64,000 nt of DNA, taken from contig NC_135720.1 of the NCBI RefSeq assembly GCF_964656455.1, forward strand, positions 108,822,696 to 108,886,695, written 5' to 3'. The notes beneath the pieces are model-generated. The model saw only the letters and a list, made by a program, of their open reading frames with translations. It searched no databases and was not told the DNA's origin. Below, piece after piece: positions 33,374 to 43,469 of the stretch. Source of the DNA: Halichoerus grypus. Its lineage: Eukaryota > Chordata > Mammalia > Carnivora > Phocidae. A program made the translations under genes and the position numbers. The first letter of the stretch is position 1. The number at the start of each line of letters is the position of its first letter.

Positions 33374-34217
33374 AAGCTGGTGCAGCCACTCTGGAAAACA
33401 GTATAGAGGTTCCTCAAAAAGTTGAAAATAGAGCTACCATATGATCCAGCAATTGCACTACTGGGTATTTACCCCAAAGATACAAAAGTAGGGACCCGAA
33501 AGGCTACGTGCACCCCGATGTTTATAGCAGCAATGTCCACAATAGCCAAACTGTGGAAAGAGCCAAGATGTCCATCAACAGATGAATGGATAAAGAAGAG
33601 GTGGTATATATATACAATGGAATATTATGCAGCCATCAAAAGGAATAAGATCTTGCCATTTGCAACGACGTGGATGGAACTGGAGGGTGTTTTGCTGAGC
33701 GAAATAAGTCAAACAGAGAAAGACATGTATCATATGACCTCACTGATATGAGGAATTCTTAACCTCAGGAAACAAACTGAGGGTTGCTGGAGTGGGGGGT
33801 GGGGTGGGAGGGATGGGGTGACTGGGTGATGGACACTGGGGAGGGTATGTGTTCTGGTAAGCACTGTGAATTGTGCAAGACTGTTGAATCTCAGATCTGT
33901 ACCTCTGAAACAAATAATGCAATATATGTTAAGAAAGAAAAAAAGAAGAAGAAGAATGTAGCAGGAGGGGAAGAATGAAGGGGGGGATATCGGAGGGGGA
34001 GTAGAACCATGAGAGACGATGGACTCTGAAAAACAAACTGAGGGTTCTAGAGGGGAGGGGGGTGGGAGGATGGGTTAGCCTGGTGATGGGTATTGAGGAG
34101 GGCACGTTCTGCATGGAGCACTGGGTGTTATGCACAAACAATGAATCATGGAACACTGCATCTAAAACTAATGATGTAATGTATGGGGATTAACATAACA
34201 ATAAAAAAATTTAAAAA
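33374..34217 (+). mobile_element. 5'-truncated young carnivore L1
   Basis: It starts inside ORF2 (AGCTGGTGCAGCCACTCTGG) and matches the corresponding part of the full-length L1 at 17.9-18.7 kb almost base for base. The ORF2 C-terminal frame here (33422-33751) is open and ends MYHMTSLI. The 3'-UTR contains the G-rich run and ends ATAAAAAAATTTAAAAAAAA. A 14-bp duplication flanks it. It is antisense to DAAM2. Confidence 0.95.
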
Positions 34218-34234
34218 AAATGGACTGCCTAATA

Positions 34235-34870
34235 TTCCACGCAGTGAGGCCAGCTCCTAGGTGCCGTCACTGGCATAGAGGGTTGACCGTGGACCCCCCA
34301 TAGGAGTGGGCTCCTGACCTCATCCCCCAGAACTGGTCAGAAGCACCCACCCTGCAGGCAGCAGAGCCCAGAAAGGGGCGGAAGTATTGGCAGGCCCAGC
34401 TCATAACTTCTTCTAGAGTCACTGGTTAGAGATGCCTCGCCTCTTCCCTCGAGGAAGTGATGGAGAGGATGAGGTCTGAGAGTGAACAGCCAGGGCTGTC
34501 CCCTTCCTTCTCCCCCTGCACAATAGAGCCACTCATGCCCTCACCCCACCCCAGAGATGCTGGCCTGGTCTGCGGAGGGAGCCAGGCACTGATGTCTTAT
34601 AAAAGTGTCCCAGGTGATGCTGAGGTGCCATCAGGATTATGTAACCACCCTGGGGAGATCCTCTTCTGGAAACGAGAAGCTAGAGATATCCCCTCTAAGG
34701 GTTGGATTGTTCCTATCTCACAACCAGGGAAACAAGTGCTCAGGAACATCTTGCCCTATATGCCCCGAGCCAGCAGACAGAACTATAAGGATGAGTAATG
34801 GCAGTGAATGGATCTGCTTTCTCCAAATATCGGTGGACTTGAGGGCTTTCAGCCAGTTTGGATCAGATCA
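34235..34870. other. Intron 1 stretch without recognisable feature
   Basis: Apparently unique; the plus-strand open frames at 34457-34798 and 34605-34889 lack domains. Confidence 0.35.
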
Positions 34871-34878
34871 GCTAAAGC

Positions 34879-34975
34879 AGCAGTTCTAGAATCTCATGGG
34901 GGGCTTGTTAAAATGCAGCTTACTGAGCCCTACCCCCGACGAGTCTGATTCAGAGGGAGGGCTGTGTAGCTGTGG
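34879..34975 (+). mobile_element. MER5A-type hAT fragment
   Basis: It starts CAGCAGTTCTAGAATCTCAT and has GGCTTGTTAAAATGCAGCTT and GACGAGTCTGATTCAGAGGG, as in the first half of MER5A. Confidence 0.7.
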
Positions 34976-34989
34976 GAAGAGAAGACATA

Positions 34990-35220
34990 GGCCGATTTGG
35001 TCTCCAGCCATGGCTTTGTCACCAACTAGCAGGATGACCTTGCCTGACTCACCCAAACCTCTCTGAGGCTCAGTTTCTTCGTTTGTCACACAGACATCCC
35101 AGAAGTAATGACCTCATGTGTTTCTTAGGGACTTACAGGGGACACACAAAGCTATTCGGGTGGTGCATGGCCCATGGTAGGAATGGGGATAAACTGTAGA
35201 TGTTAATTATTATTTGTAGA
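34990..35220 (-). mobile_element. MIR SINE, reverse
   Basis: The plus strand has CACCAACTAGCAGGATGACC, CCTCTCTGAGGCTCAGTTTC and GGTGCATGGCCCATGGTAGG, then TGTTAATTATTATT. Confidence 0.75.
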
Positions 35221-35747
35221 TATTGTTATGTAGGGATGGCTCCTTTGAAAAGACTGGGAGGAGGTTTTGGATGCAGGCGAGAATACCAAGAGGCAGAACA
35301 CCAAGGAGAGAGGGAGCCAAGGCTTAGAGGATGCAGGGAGGGGGGCCAGAAATGGAGCTTAAGCCAGTGCACAGAAGTGCCAGAGGATGGGGGGCTGCTA
35401 CGGATCTGGCTGAGGAGGGGCTGGGATTCAAAGGCACCCAAAATAGAACTTCCTTCTCTCCAAACTCACGATTTACTCCACCCCTCACCCCCATCTCTCT
35501 GGGCCATACTCCACATGCCTCTGTCCAGGCTCATTCGTTAGAACTGCCCCCCCCCACCGCACCCCCACCCCTGCCCTAGGGACTCAAGGAATCTTAGCAA
35601 TGTGTCCGATTCTTGTGCTGGAGGAGAAGAAGCAAAATAAAAGGGGGGAAATTCTCTCTCTAGGCCTGTGTCTTTGTAGGACTTCCCACAGTCCCCCAGT
35701 CCTCCTCTCCCCCAAGAGATGGCCGTCCCGAGTCAGCATCTGGGTAG

Positions 35748-35760
35748 AAGTATCCAAACC
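35748..35760 (+). repeat. Target-site duplication of Can-SINE, left copy
   Basis: AAGTATCCAAACC recurs at 35929-35941, an exact 13-bp duplication. Confidence 0.92.
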
Positions 35761-35928
35761 GGGGCACCTGGGTGGCTCAGTCTGTTAAGCATCTGCTTTT
35801 GGCTCAGGTCATGATCACAGGGTCCTGGGATCAATTACCACATCCAGCTCCCTGCTCAGGGGGGAGCCTGCTTCTCCCTCTGCCCCTCCCCACCACTCGT
35901 GGTCTCTCTCTTTCTACAAAAAAAAAAA
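35761..35928 (+). mobile_element. Can-SINE
   Basis: It opens GGGGCACCTGGGTGGCTCAG. It has the GCTCAGGTCATGATCACAGG middle and ends in CTTTCTACAAAAAAAAAAAA without the usual AAATAAATAAA block. It is a shortened copy with an exact duplication. Confidence 0.95.
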
Positions 35929-36094
35929 AAGTATCCAAACCAACAGGAACCCCAATGGCCTGCCTCCCTTCATCCAACCATGAAGGCTGCTTCCACCATC
36001 TCTGCCAATCCATGCCCCTTCCCTCTCTCATAACCAGACTCGGTGCTCATCTCCCCGAACTTCCCACAGGATTATAAGCTTCTCCCTCCATATA

Positions 36095-36250
36095 TACACC
36101 CATTCCTTCCATCCATTCCACAAAGATTCACCACACACCTACTCCATGACCAGGTACCATGCCAGACAGTGGGGATTCCAAGGTGAAGGCACAGTCCCTG
36201 CCCTGCTGTGGGCTGAGGAAGAGAGCACTAGATCTGGAGATCAGGTGGTC
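36095..36250 (+). repeat. Recurrent ancient repeat, copy D head
   Basis: It reads CCATTCCACAAAGATTCACC, CATGCCAGACAGTGGGGATT, CCAAGGTGAAGGCACAGTCC, as at the start of this repeat. Confidence 0.4.
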
Positions 36251-36544
36251 AGAAGGAGAAAATGGGGCTCCTTGTCATGCTCTTCAAGTTCATGCTCATG
36301 CTCTTCAATCCCCTCTTCCAATGTGATGAGAGGCCTCCCAGCCCCTTGTGGGGTGTGCAAAATCTTCCTCCTCTCTCTCTCACACACAAAACACACCAAA
36401 GAAAACACGCCCATATCAGACACGGATAACACACTTCATGGTTCCATGTTGCTCTCCATCCTATAGATTTTAGAAATTTGTCTGAGCCTCAGTGCAGGTC
36501 TTCTTCAGTAACTGCCCTGACCCCTCTATCTGGCAACTTAACTT

Positions 36545-36800
36545 AATTGACCTGCTTGGATGTCTCAGGCACTGGAGATACAGAGAAGAATAAGATATAT
36601 TCCTGAACACCTAGAGATCCAAGTCTAGTGGGAGAGCCAGACACTTAAACAGACAGTCATAACACAATATGGGACACTCAAGCAAGACATTGTGATGTGA
36701 GCAGAAAAAGCCATCTAATACATCCCAGTTGTTGACAAGGAGGATACCAGGGGAGGCTTCCTGGAGGAGACAATTAAGAGAAGAGTAAGTCTGAAATCGA
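36545..36800 (+). repeat. Recurrent ancient repeat, copy E
   Basis: It has TCTCAGGCACTGGAGATACA, TGGGAGAGCCAGACACTTAA, AGGGGAGGCTTCCTGGAGGA and a GTAAGTCTGAAATCGAGCC end. Confidence 0.4.
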
Positions 36801-36949
36801 GCCTGTGCATTGGCTAAATTGCATTTCAGGCCATCTCAATCACTTCCCACTGACTGCTCCCATCCCTTCCTTGCCCCTCCATCTCTGAATGCCCAGGACA
36901 CTGGGGCTTTTGGAAAAACGAATCCATGTGCAAATGGTGTGATCGTGAG

Positions 36950-37080
36950 TAGATTTTCTCCCTCCTTTTATTTAGAGTTAACGTTATAATACCAAGGGCT
37001 ACTTATGTAATAAAAGCTAAATTTATAGAGCAAGAAACTATTTTCCCTGGCTATTTTTAAGTGATGCCCAGATACCCGCC
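36950..37080. promoter_or_regulatory. Candidate AT-rich regulatory patch with MEF2 site
   Basis: The interval contains TTTTATTTAGAGTTAACGTT and, at 37051-37060, CTATTTTTAA, a full MEF2 consensus. It does not resemble any repeat I know. Regulatory function is only a possibility. Confidence 0.25.
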
Positions 37081-37655
37081 TTGGTCTTTCAACTCCAGTG
37101 CAAACAAAGGCCAGAGCGGAGTTTTCAAATGTGGCACTACCGTCCTTGCTAGCTGGGAACCAGCTCCTGGCAGCCCAAAAAGGGCAAAGGATTCAGCAGA
37201 CTGGAGGGCTGAGAGTCAGAACTGTCCCAGGCTCTACAAAGGAGAAGCTCGGCTGTGAGTCAAAGGCCTCTTTAACTCAGGAAGCAGAGTGGGGAGGAGG
37301 TTGTCACCCCACACTTTGGTCAAGCACAGGGATCCAAACAGGTAGTGAAAATCCTTGTTCGTGTCAAGACTGGAGAACAGAAAGATGTAGGTTTTTATGT
37401 GCATAGGAACAGGAGATAATCAGAAGCCCGAACCCCCCTTGCTAACGTGAATTGAGATTTCCTCTGATTCGAGGGGTCTGCCCTGATATTTACCCGTGAT
37501 TGAGTTGACTGAAGCCAATCCCCCTTTCTCTGGGGATTTTACCAATTATTCAAGGAGCTATATTTTATTTCACTGAGCGCTGGCTGAAGAACCTTGGCCC
37601 CAAGACTCCTTTCTGAGACGCAGCAAAGACCTTAGGGATAAGATGGAGCTGAGAA
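37080..37655. other. Intron 1 stretch without recognisable feature
   Basis: Apparently unique DNA. The overlapping plus-strand open frames have no recognisable protein. Confidence 0.35.
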
Positions 37656-37659
37656 TCTA

Positions 37660-37830
37660 GAATTTTACCTTCCAAACTTGGCTCTGTCGTTAACTAGCTA
37701 TAAGACCTTGGGAAAGTTAACTTCTCTGAGTCTCACCTTTTTCATCTGTACAAAGAGAATATGACAGGACGTACCCTGTAACATAGTCATGAGGAGTAAC
37801 TGACAATTCGGGAATAATACTGCATGTCTG
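37660..37830 (-). mobile_element. MIR SINE, reverse
   Basis: The plus strand reads TGTCGTTAACTAGCTATAAG, ACCTTGGGAAAGTTAACTTC, TCTGAGTCTCACCTTTTTCA, then GTAACATAGTCATGAGGAGT. Confidence 0.8.
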
Positions 37831-37834
37831 ATCC

Positions 37835-39140
37835 ACAGTATTTTACAAGGAAAATATTTAAAATATTTCCTAATATATTTTGCCCCTGGGAAATCCAGGT
37901 GTTTCATCTTTTTTCCCTTTCCTTTCTCTTGTACCCTTCTAATATCAGAGCTAAGCCACAACCTTCTTTCCCCCAGGCAAAGAACACACAGAGAGCCCCC
38001 AGAACACAAACGTCAACAGAGTTAGAAATGGCTGCCAAGAGGTAATGCTGTTTTCTCCAGTCAGGAATTGAGAAGAAACCTTTCTAGGACTGGGAGGGAA
38101 ATGAAGCCAATGGCCAAGATTTCACTACTCCCTTCCCCACCAGCGGGGTGGGGAGAGGGACATGATTAGAAATGACCCAGTGACTCAGAGAATCCCAGAA
38201 CAGGGAAATGTATGCCCCTTGGACAAGCCCACCCTTCAGCGGGGCTCAGAGCAACATGGGAAGTATTGCAATGGACCAGGGGCTGCCCTCAGGCCCACCT
38301 ATCTAGAGTCCCCACATCCCGAAAAGAGCTGGACACTCAAGCCCTCCAGGGACAGGTGGGGGTCCCAGGAGAGCCAGGGGGCCTGAGGAAGCCAAAGCTT
38401 CAGCAGCAGGCACCAGGTCCCCCTTCAAAAGCCCCGGGGACAAGATCAGACGTGGCCCCTTCAGTGGATTTCAGCACAGGAGCTCCACATGCAGAGGGGA
38501 CACAGAACACATCAGGGGAGATCAGCAGGGGCCCTGTGGCCCCACAGGGAGACACCTTCCCAGGGAGTCCGAATCGGGATCTCACTGGACCGTGAGCCAT
38601 GGTGTCACATTAGAACAGGCTAAAGTACCTTTATTAATCAAGCTAAGATTTTTATAGCAAGTGACCAATTACAGGAAATAATTGGTTTTCCCTGCACGTG
38701 GGCATTGTATATATTTTCACCTCCCATTTCAGTAAGGCTTTGGCCAATATTAGCTATCATCATCATCATCATCAACAAAATAAGTTATTCTCAGATTGAC
38801 ACAGAGGGAGGGAAGAGGAGGGCAAGAGCAAAAACAGCCGTACTTGTGTCAGATCCAAGTCCTAGCAGGGCTGAGGGTGGCTGGCTGGAGGCGAGGGGCA
38901 GGGAGGGGAGGAGAAGAGCAAGGTGCAGCTTTTGGGCCTTACCCCTCACCAGAGTATTTCCCCTCTCCTGTTCTTATTCTCTGCAAACGACTCAAACCCT
39001 CCCCTTTCACCCAGGTTTATCGCTAACGAATCTCTCCTCTACTCTGCCCTTTCCTCTGTACCCCCTGGTCTGTGAGGTAGGGGCTACAGGGCTCCTCCCC
39101 GCCCCACCTGCCCCTGGCCACGGTCAGGAGCCAGAGCTGG
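37835..39140. other. Intron 1 stretch, unassigned
   Basis: Mixed-composition unique DNA with a short (CAT)n run at about 38756-38775. Open frames at 38212-38595 and 38705-39157 on the plus strand are not recognisable proteins. Confidence 0.35.
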
Positions 39141-39144
39141 GGAG

Positions 39145-39345
39145 TCAGGCAGCCTGAGCACAGATCCCAGCACTGCTCTCATCTGCTGTCATCTCTGACA
39201 AGTTCCCTGTGCCTCAGTGTCCCCCTCTGAGAATGAGAATCACAGCCCCATGCTTCAAAAGGTTACTGTGGGGGCTAAATAGTGGGCTTGTCTACGCTGA
39301 CGAGGGAGTGCCTGGCCCCTGGTGAGCACTGTGTCAGCATGAACA
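39145..39345 (-). mobile_element. MIR SINE, reverse
   Basis: The plus strand has CTCTGACAAGTTCCCTGTGC, CTCAGTGTCCCCCTCTGAGA and GGTTACTGTGGGGGCTAAAT, and ends in GTGAGCACTGTGTCAGCAT. Confidence 0.7.
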
Positions 39346-39364
39346 ACTGCACACTTTCTCAAGG

Positions 39365-39560
39365 AGGTTTTCCATGACCGTTCGAAATAACCCTTCTCCC
39401 TCCCATTTTCCGCATAGAGTTACTACCTTGTGAGATTCTGCTACTCTTTGATTATCTCTCTGTCCTTGAGACATTTTTGTTCATCATCCATTGCTATATC
39501 CACAGGGCCTAGAATCACCACCTAGCACATAGTAGGTCTTTGTAATAAAGAAGGAATTCC
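39365..39560 (+). mobile_element. LINE-2 3' end
   Basis: It shows CTATATCCACAGGGCCTAGA, then CACCTAGCACATAGTAGGTC and TTTGTAATAAAGAAGGAATT, an L2 tail lying between two reverse MIRs. Confidence 0.6.
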
Positions 39561-39564
39561 TATG

Positions 39565-39705
39565 AAACTTTACTAACTTATCACCTTAGGCAGATCATGG
39601 AACTCCACATGCCTCAGTTTACTCATTGGAAAATGGGGTCGGTGCACATATCCCCAAACTGATGTGAGGATTAAATGAAGTACCATTTGTGACTATGCCC
39701 ACTCC
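39565..39705 (-). mobile_element. MIR fragment, reverse
   Basis: The plus strand has CACATGCCTCAGTTTACTCA, TTGGAAAATGGGGTCGGTGC and GTGAGGATTAAATGAAGTAC. Confidence 0.75.
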
Positions 39706-39709
39706 AGCC

Positions 39710-40500
39710 CTGGGTACATGACGGATGGGTGCTGGCCGATCTGGGAGGACAGTCTCAGCCTGACTCAGGCAGGGCCTGCAATGGTGAATTCCAGATTCAC
39801 TTCCCCCCATGCGAGGCAAGGCTGGCTGGCAGGACCACTGGCAGCCGTCCAGGTGAAGGATAAATGTCAGAGGTGGGTGTCTGAGGGGCTGCCCTGGTCC
39901 TGATACGGGGTCTTGACCCAGGCAGCTGGAGTCTCTCCCCACCCCCTGCTGCTGAGAGGCACGGCCTGGGCCTGCAGCTTCTGGGAGCCAGTGCGGGAGC
40001 TGAGCGGTGGGAACCTCCACCCGCCTGGGTCCCACGCCACAGCCTGGCCTTGGGGGAGGTGGGCCCGAGGCCTGGACTCGCTTCCCAGCCACTCCCGGGT
40101 GGCCTGTCCTCCCGCCGGCCCAGCTGCGCTGACTGAACCCAAGGGCTATGGGGGCAAGTCTGTCCCTCAGCACTGCCTGGTCCCCACACACACACGAAGA
40201 AGAAGACGCAGGCCTTAGCACAAGGAGGGCATGGCATTCAGAGCCCAGCTCTGTGAGCCCTGCAGCCCACCTGCCTGCCCAGCCTGCAGGAGGGAGTGTG
40301 TTCAAAGGCAAAGTCACGGAGGGGACACTGTGAAGAGACGTTTTCCACCAGGGGTTTCCTGCTTTTCCCATTTCTCACAATTCCCCAGCTTTCCAGCAAC
40401 TTCCCCTAGTGTCCATCCTTCTGACAACTGACCCAGGAAGAAATGAAAACAGACACACAAGCTTAGCATGGATGGTGAAGATGAGTAAGTGGAACCCAGC
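39710..40500. other. GC-rich intron 1 segment
   Basis: This part is clearly richer in G+C than its surroundings. About ten CpGs lie between 39985 and 40130. It carries a long minus-strand open frame (39619-40371, 250 codons) that overlaps a repeat at its end and resembles no known protein, so I do not call it a gene. It could be regulatory. Confidence 0.35.
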
Positions 40501-40870
40501 GTCCGTCCCCTGGATTCATTCATTCCACAATCACATACAGAAATTCCACCCTGTGCCAAGTGCGGCCCACTGGGGGATATGGTGGTGAATAAAACAGACC
40601 TGCTCATTCCGTCACTCTCAGATTGAGTGCTCTTAGTCGGGGAAGGGGTTACAAGGGGTGAGCAAGTCAGGGAGGGGTAGCGTGCAGGGTAGAGCTACAT
40701 AGGGCATGGTGTATGAATAGGTGAGGGGTCTCTAACTCAGCCTGGCGAAGGAGGCAAAGCCAGGAATCTAGGAAGGGTGATACCACAGTGGTCTGGCAGG
40801 CAGCATCTTGGGGGAGAATATAGGAGCTAATGAATGAAGAAACAACATCCTTCACCAGGGCATTGGCTCG
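40500..40870 (+). repeat. Recurrent ancient repeat, copy F
   Basis: It begins CCCCTGGATTCATTCATTCC, continues CACCCTGTGCCAAGTGCGGC and GATATGGTGGTGAATAAAAC, and reaches a GAAGGAGGCAAAGCCAGGAA block. The head matches the recurrent repeat well. Confidence 0.45.
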
Positions 40871-40944
40871 GAATCTGCAGGGGACACTCTCCGAGTGATG
40901 GTGGCCTTAACTCCCATCCCCTCAGTCTTCAGGGATTTTCACTA

Positions 40945-40958
40945 GAAAATAAGCTCTC
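40945..40958 (+). repeat. Target-site duplication of SINE-L1 unit, left copy
   Basis: GAAAATAAGCTCTC pairs with GAAAGTAAGCCCTC at 41862-41875, 12 of 14 positions equal. The pair brackets the whole SINE plus L1 unit. Confidence 0.7.
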
Positions 40959-40960
40959 TA

Positions 40961-41125
40961 AGGGACTCTTGGGTGGCTCATTTAGTTAAGTGTTTGACTC
41001 TTGATTTCAGCTCAGGTCATGATCTCAGGGTGTGGGATTGAGCCCCACCTCAGGCTCTGCGCTCAGTGCAGAGTCTGCTTGTCCCTCTCCCTCTGCTCCT
41101 ACCCCCACTCTCTCACGCTCTCAAA

Positions 41126-41164
<39 letters not shown>

Positions 41165-41170
41165 AATCTT
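40961..41170 (+). mobile_element. Can-SINE fused to L1 3' end
   Basis: It opens AGGGACTCTTGGGTGGCTCA, a diverged Can-SINE head, and ends in about eleven AAAT units and AAAATCTT. The usual A tail after ATCTT is absent; L1 sequence follows at once. See the finding on a chimeric insertion. Confidence 0.9.
41122..41166 (+). repeat. (AAAT)n microsatellite in SINE tail
   Basis: It consists of consecutive AAATAAATAAAT units, expanded from the normal two or three in the SINE tail. Confidence 0.9.
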
Positions 41171-41390
41171 GCTGCCACTCTGGGAAACAGTATGGAGGCT
41201 CCTAAAAAGTTAAAAATAGAACTACCCTATGACCCAGCAATTGCATTACTAGGTATTTACCCAAAGATACAAACATAGTGATTGAAAGGGGCACATGCAT
41301 CCCAATGTTTATGGCAGCAATGCCCACAATAACCAAACTATGGAGAGAGCCTGGATGTCTATCAATAGATGAATGGATAAAGAAGATGTG

Positions 41391-41433
<43 letters not shown>

Positions 41434-41861
41434 GGAATATTACTCAGCCATCAAAAAGAGTGAAATCTTGCCATTTGCAATGATGTGGATGAATGATGTG
41501 GATGAGGGTATTACGCTAAGTGAAATAAGTCAGTCAGAGAAAGGCAAATATCATATGATTTTACTCATATATGGAATTTAAGAAAAAAAACAGATGAACA
41601 TAGGGGAAGGGAAGGAAAGATAAAATAAGATAAAAACAGAGAAGGAGGCAAACCATAAGAGACTCTTAACTCTAGGAAACAAACTGAGGGTTGCTGGAGG
41701 GGAGGGGGTGGGGGGATGGGGTAACTGGGTGATGGGTATTAAAGAGGGCACGTGATATAATGGGCACTGGGTGTTCTATGCAACTGATGAATCACTAAAT
41801 TTTACTTCTGAAACTAATAATACAGTATATGTTAACTAAATTGAATTTAAATTAAAAAAAA
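41171..41861 (+). mobile_element. 5'-truncated L1, older carnivore subfamily
   Basis: It begins within ORF2 at GCTGCCACTCTGGGAAACAG, the same region where the 33.4-kb L1 starts. It runs through AATGGAATATTACTCAGCCA to a 3'-UTR with GAGGGTTGCTGGAGGGGAGG, ending GAATTTAAATTAAAAAAAAG. It differs from the younger copies at many positions, including GAGACTCTTAACTCTAGG. Confidence 0.93.
41393..41431 (+). repeat. (AC)n microsatellite inside L1 ORF2 remnant
   Basis: About 19 AC units replace the TATATATATAC stretch present at this point in the other L1 copies. Confidence 0.92.
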
Positions 41862-41869
41862 GAAAGTAA

Positions 41870-41975
41870 GCCCTCCAGGGCAGGGACATGGTCAGTCTGC
41901 ATCCTCAGAGCTTGGAACAGTGACGGACATGCACATGGGAGGCACTTGGCAAATGTACCTGAACGGACCAGTGAG
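41870..41975 (+). mobile_element. LINE-2 3' end
   Basis: It reads CCTCCAGGGCAGGGACATGG, CATCCTCAGAGCTTGGAACA and GGAGGCACTTGGCAAATGTA. The L2 appears to start left of the SINE-L1 unit (about 40870-40944), so the unit sits inside this L2. Confidence 0.6.
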
Positions 41976-41979
41976 TAAG

Positions 41980-42540
41980 TAAACTCCCTGAAGGTAAGAT
42001 CACTACCGACCTGGAAGAGCCCTTGCTCCCTTCTTATCTCACTGGTATTCACAAAAATCCTGTTGTGGAATCTCTCACATGCTGCAACTCTCTAACTGGT
42101 GCAAACAAGGCACCTTCTTAGCCTCCAACACAGGTGTCCCTCCTGGGCACAGACAGTGGGGTCTGTGTCCCAAAGTGCCACCAGCTTCCCCACACGGTCA
42201 CACTCCCTCCAAAAGCCCTGGGCACAGCTATAAGAATCACATGCCAACGTGGACAAAAGCCAGAAAGGGCAGGCAGCTGGTGCCAATGTCCGCACTGGGT
42301 CGCTACAGAACACATGGTGCTGCCACCCTCACCCAGTCGTGGCCGTGCTGCGGGTCCATGCACACACTGCTGCCCAGCCCTGCTGTGGAAGGCACACAAC
42401 GAGGAGACACTAATTAGAGCGCTCGGTTCAGATACCACCATGGGGCTGGTCCCTGGGCCAACTGCCCAAACACCAGCCCCTCTTGATTCTTTCTCAGTGG
42501 GAGATGGCGAAGAGCAAAGAATCCCCTCACTTTTCACTTG
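41980..42540. other. Intron 1 stretch without recognisable feature
   Basis: GC-rich unique DNA; several long frames on both strands overlap one another and none resembles a protein. Confidence 0.35.
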
Positions 42541-42870
42541 GCCTGTATTTAATAAGGACTTACTATGTGCTAGACCCTGACACTGGGACTGGGAATGCAC
42601 AGTTGGCCCTATCAGAATCCCTGTGTCCTGGAAGCTCATAGTCCAGGGAGAGACAGGGAGAATAGCGGTTTTCACACTCTGTGCTAAGTGCTACATCTGG
42701 GGCAGGTCTTTAGGGCCAGAGATGAGGAAGAACCTCACCTCCCTGAAACGGGGGGGTGGGGGAAAGGGGTTGGAGGAACTACAGAGGTGGTGGTGCTTGA
42801 ACTACGTCTTGAAGGATGGCTAGGTATTCACCAGGTACCAACCTCCAGGCAGAGGGAAGGGCAAGAGTTT
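42540..42870 (+). repeat. Recurrent ancient repeat, copy G
   Basis: It has TATTTAATAAGGACTTACTA, TGTGCTAGACCCTGACACTG, GAAGCTCATAGTCCAGGGAG, TGAACTACGTCTTGAAGGAT and CTCCAGGCAGAGGGAAGGGC in the family order. This is one of the clearest copies. Confidence 0.5.
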
Positions 42871-43344
42871 AAACACAGGCTGTGAGAGGTGGGGCATGCA
42901 GACATGGTCCAGCGCTTGGTCATGAAGGGGACTACCCTCCTTGGATTCTGAAACTGAGTTTGGGATTTTCCAAATTCCCCTTTGGTCCATTAAGAGAATC
43001 CATTTCCAGACCAAGGAGGTCAAGGGGAAGCACACTATACACAGAGACAGAAGCAGCTCAGCAGCCCCGGGACAACCCCCACATCCCATCAGGCGCAGGG
43101 CTACCTTGTTAGACCCCCACTCAGAGAGCCAAGGTGCTAGGGCCACTGTGCTCCAGAGCGACCAAGCACCATTGCACAAGCTCAGATGCAAAAATCCGAC
43201 TCTGGGGCAGACCACCCTGCTCTGCTCCTGAATGGCAACACTCCCACCGCCTGTGTGTGAATGAACTCAGCCCCAGCTTTTCTCTGACGTGCCCCGCAGG
43301 TGTCTCCCACACAGCTGTTGGGAGGCACAAGATGTTGACAGTGG

Positions 43345-43465
43345 GGGTGGCTATCCTTACCAAGACCATTTTAAAGGGAAGAAAACTGAGGCTCGAGAGA
43401 CAAGGCCACTTGCCCCAGGACAAACTCATGACAGACCATGTCTAGAACCCCAACCCCAAATTCCC
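43345..43465 (+). mobile_element. MIR fragment
   Basis: It carries AAAGGGAAGAAAACTGAGGC, GAGAGACAAGGCCACTTGCC and CATGTCTAGAACCCCAACCC. Confidence 0.6.
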
Positions 43466-43469
43466 AGCA

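Noticed and set aside
39619..40371. 250-codon minus-strand open frame in DAAM2 sense direction
   Set aside because: It overlaps a reverse MIR, has no known domain, and its Pro/Gly/Ser-rich content is what GC-rich random DNA gives.
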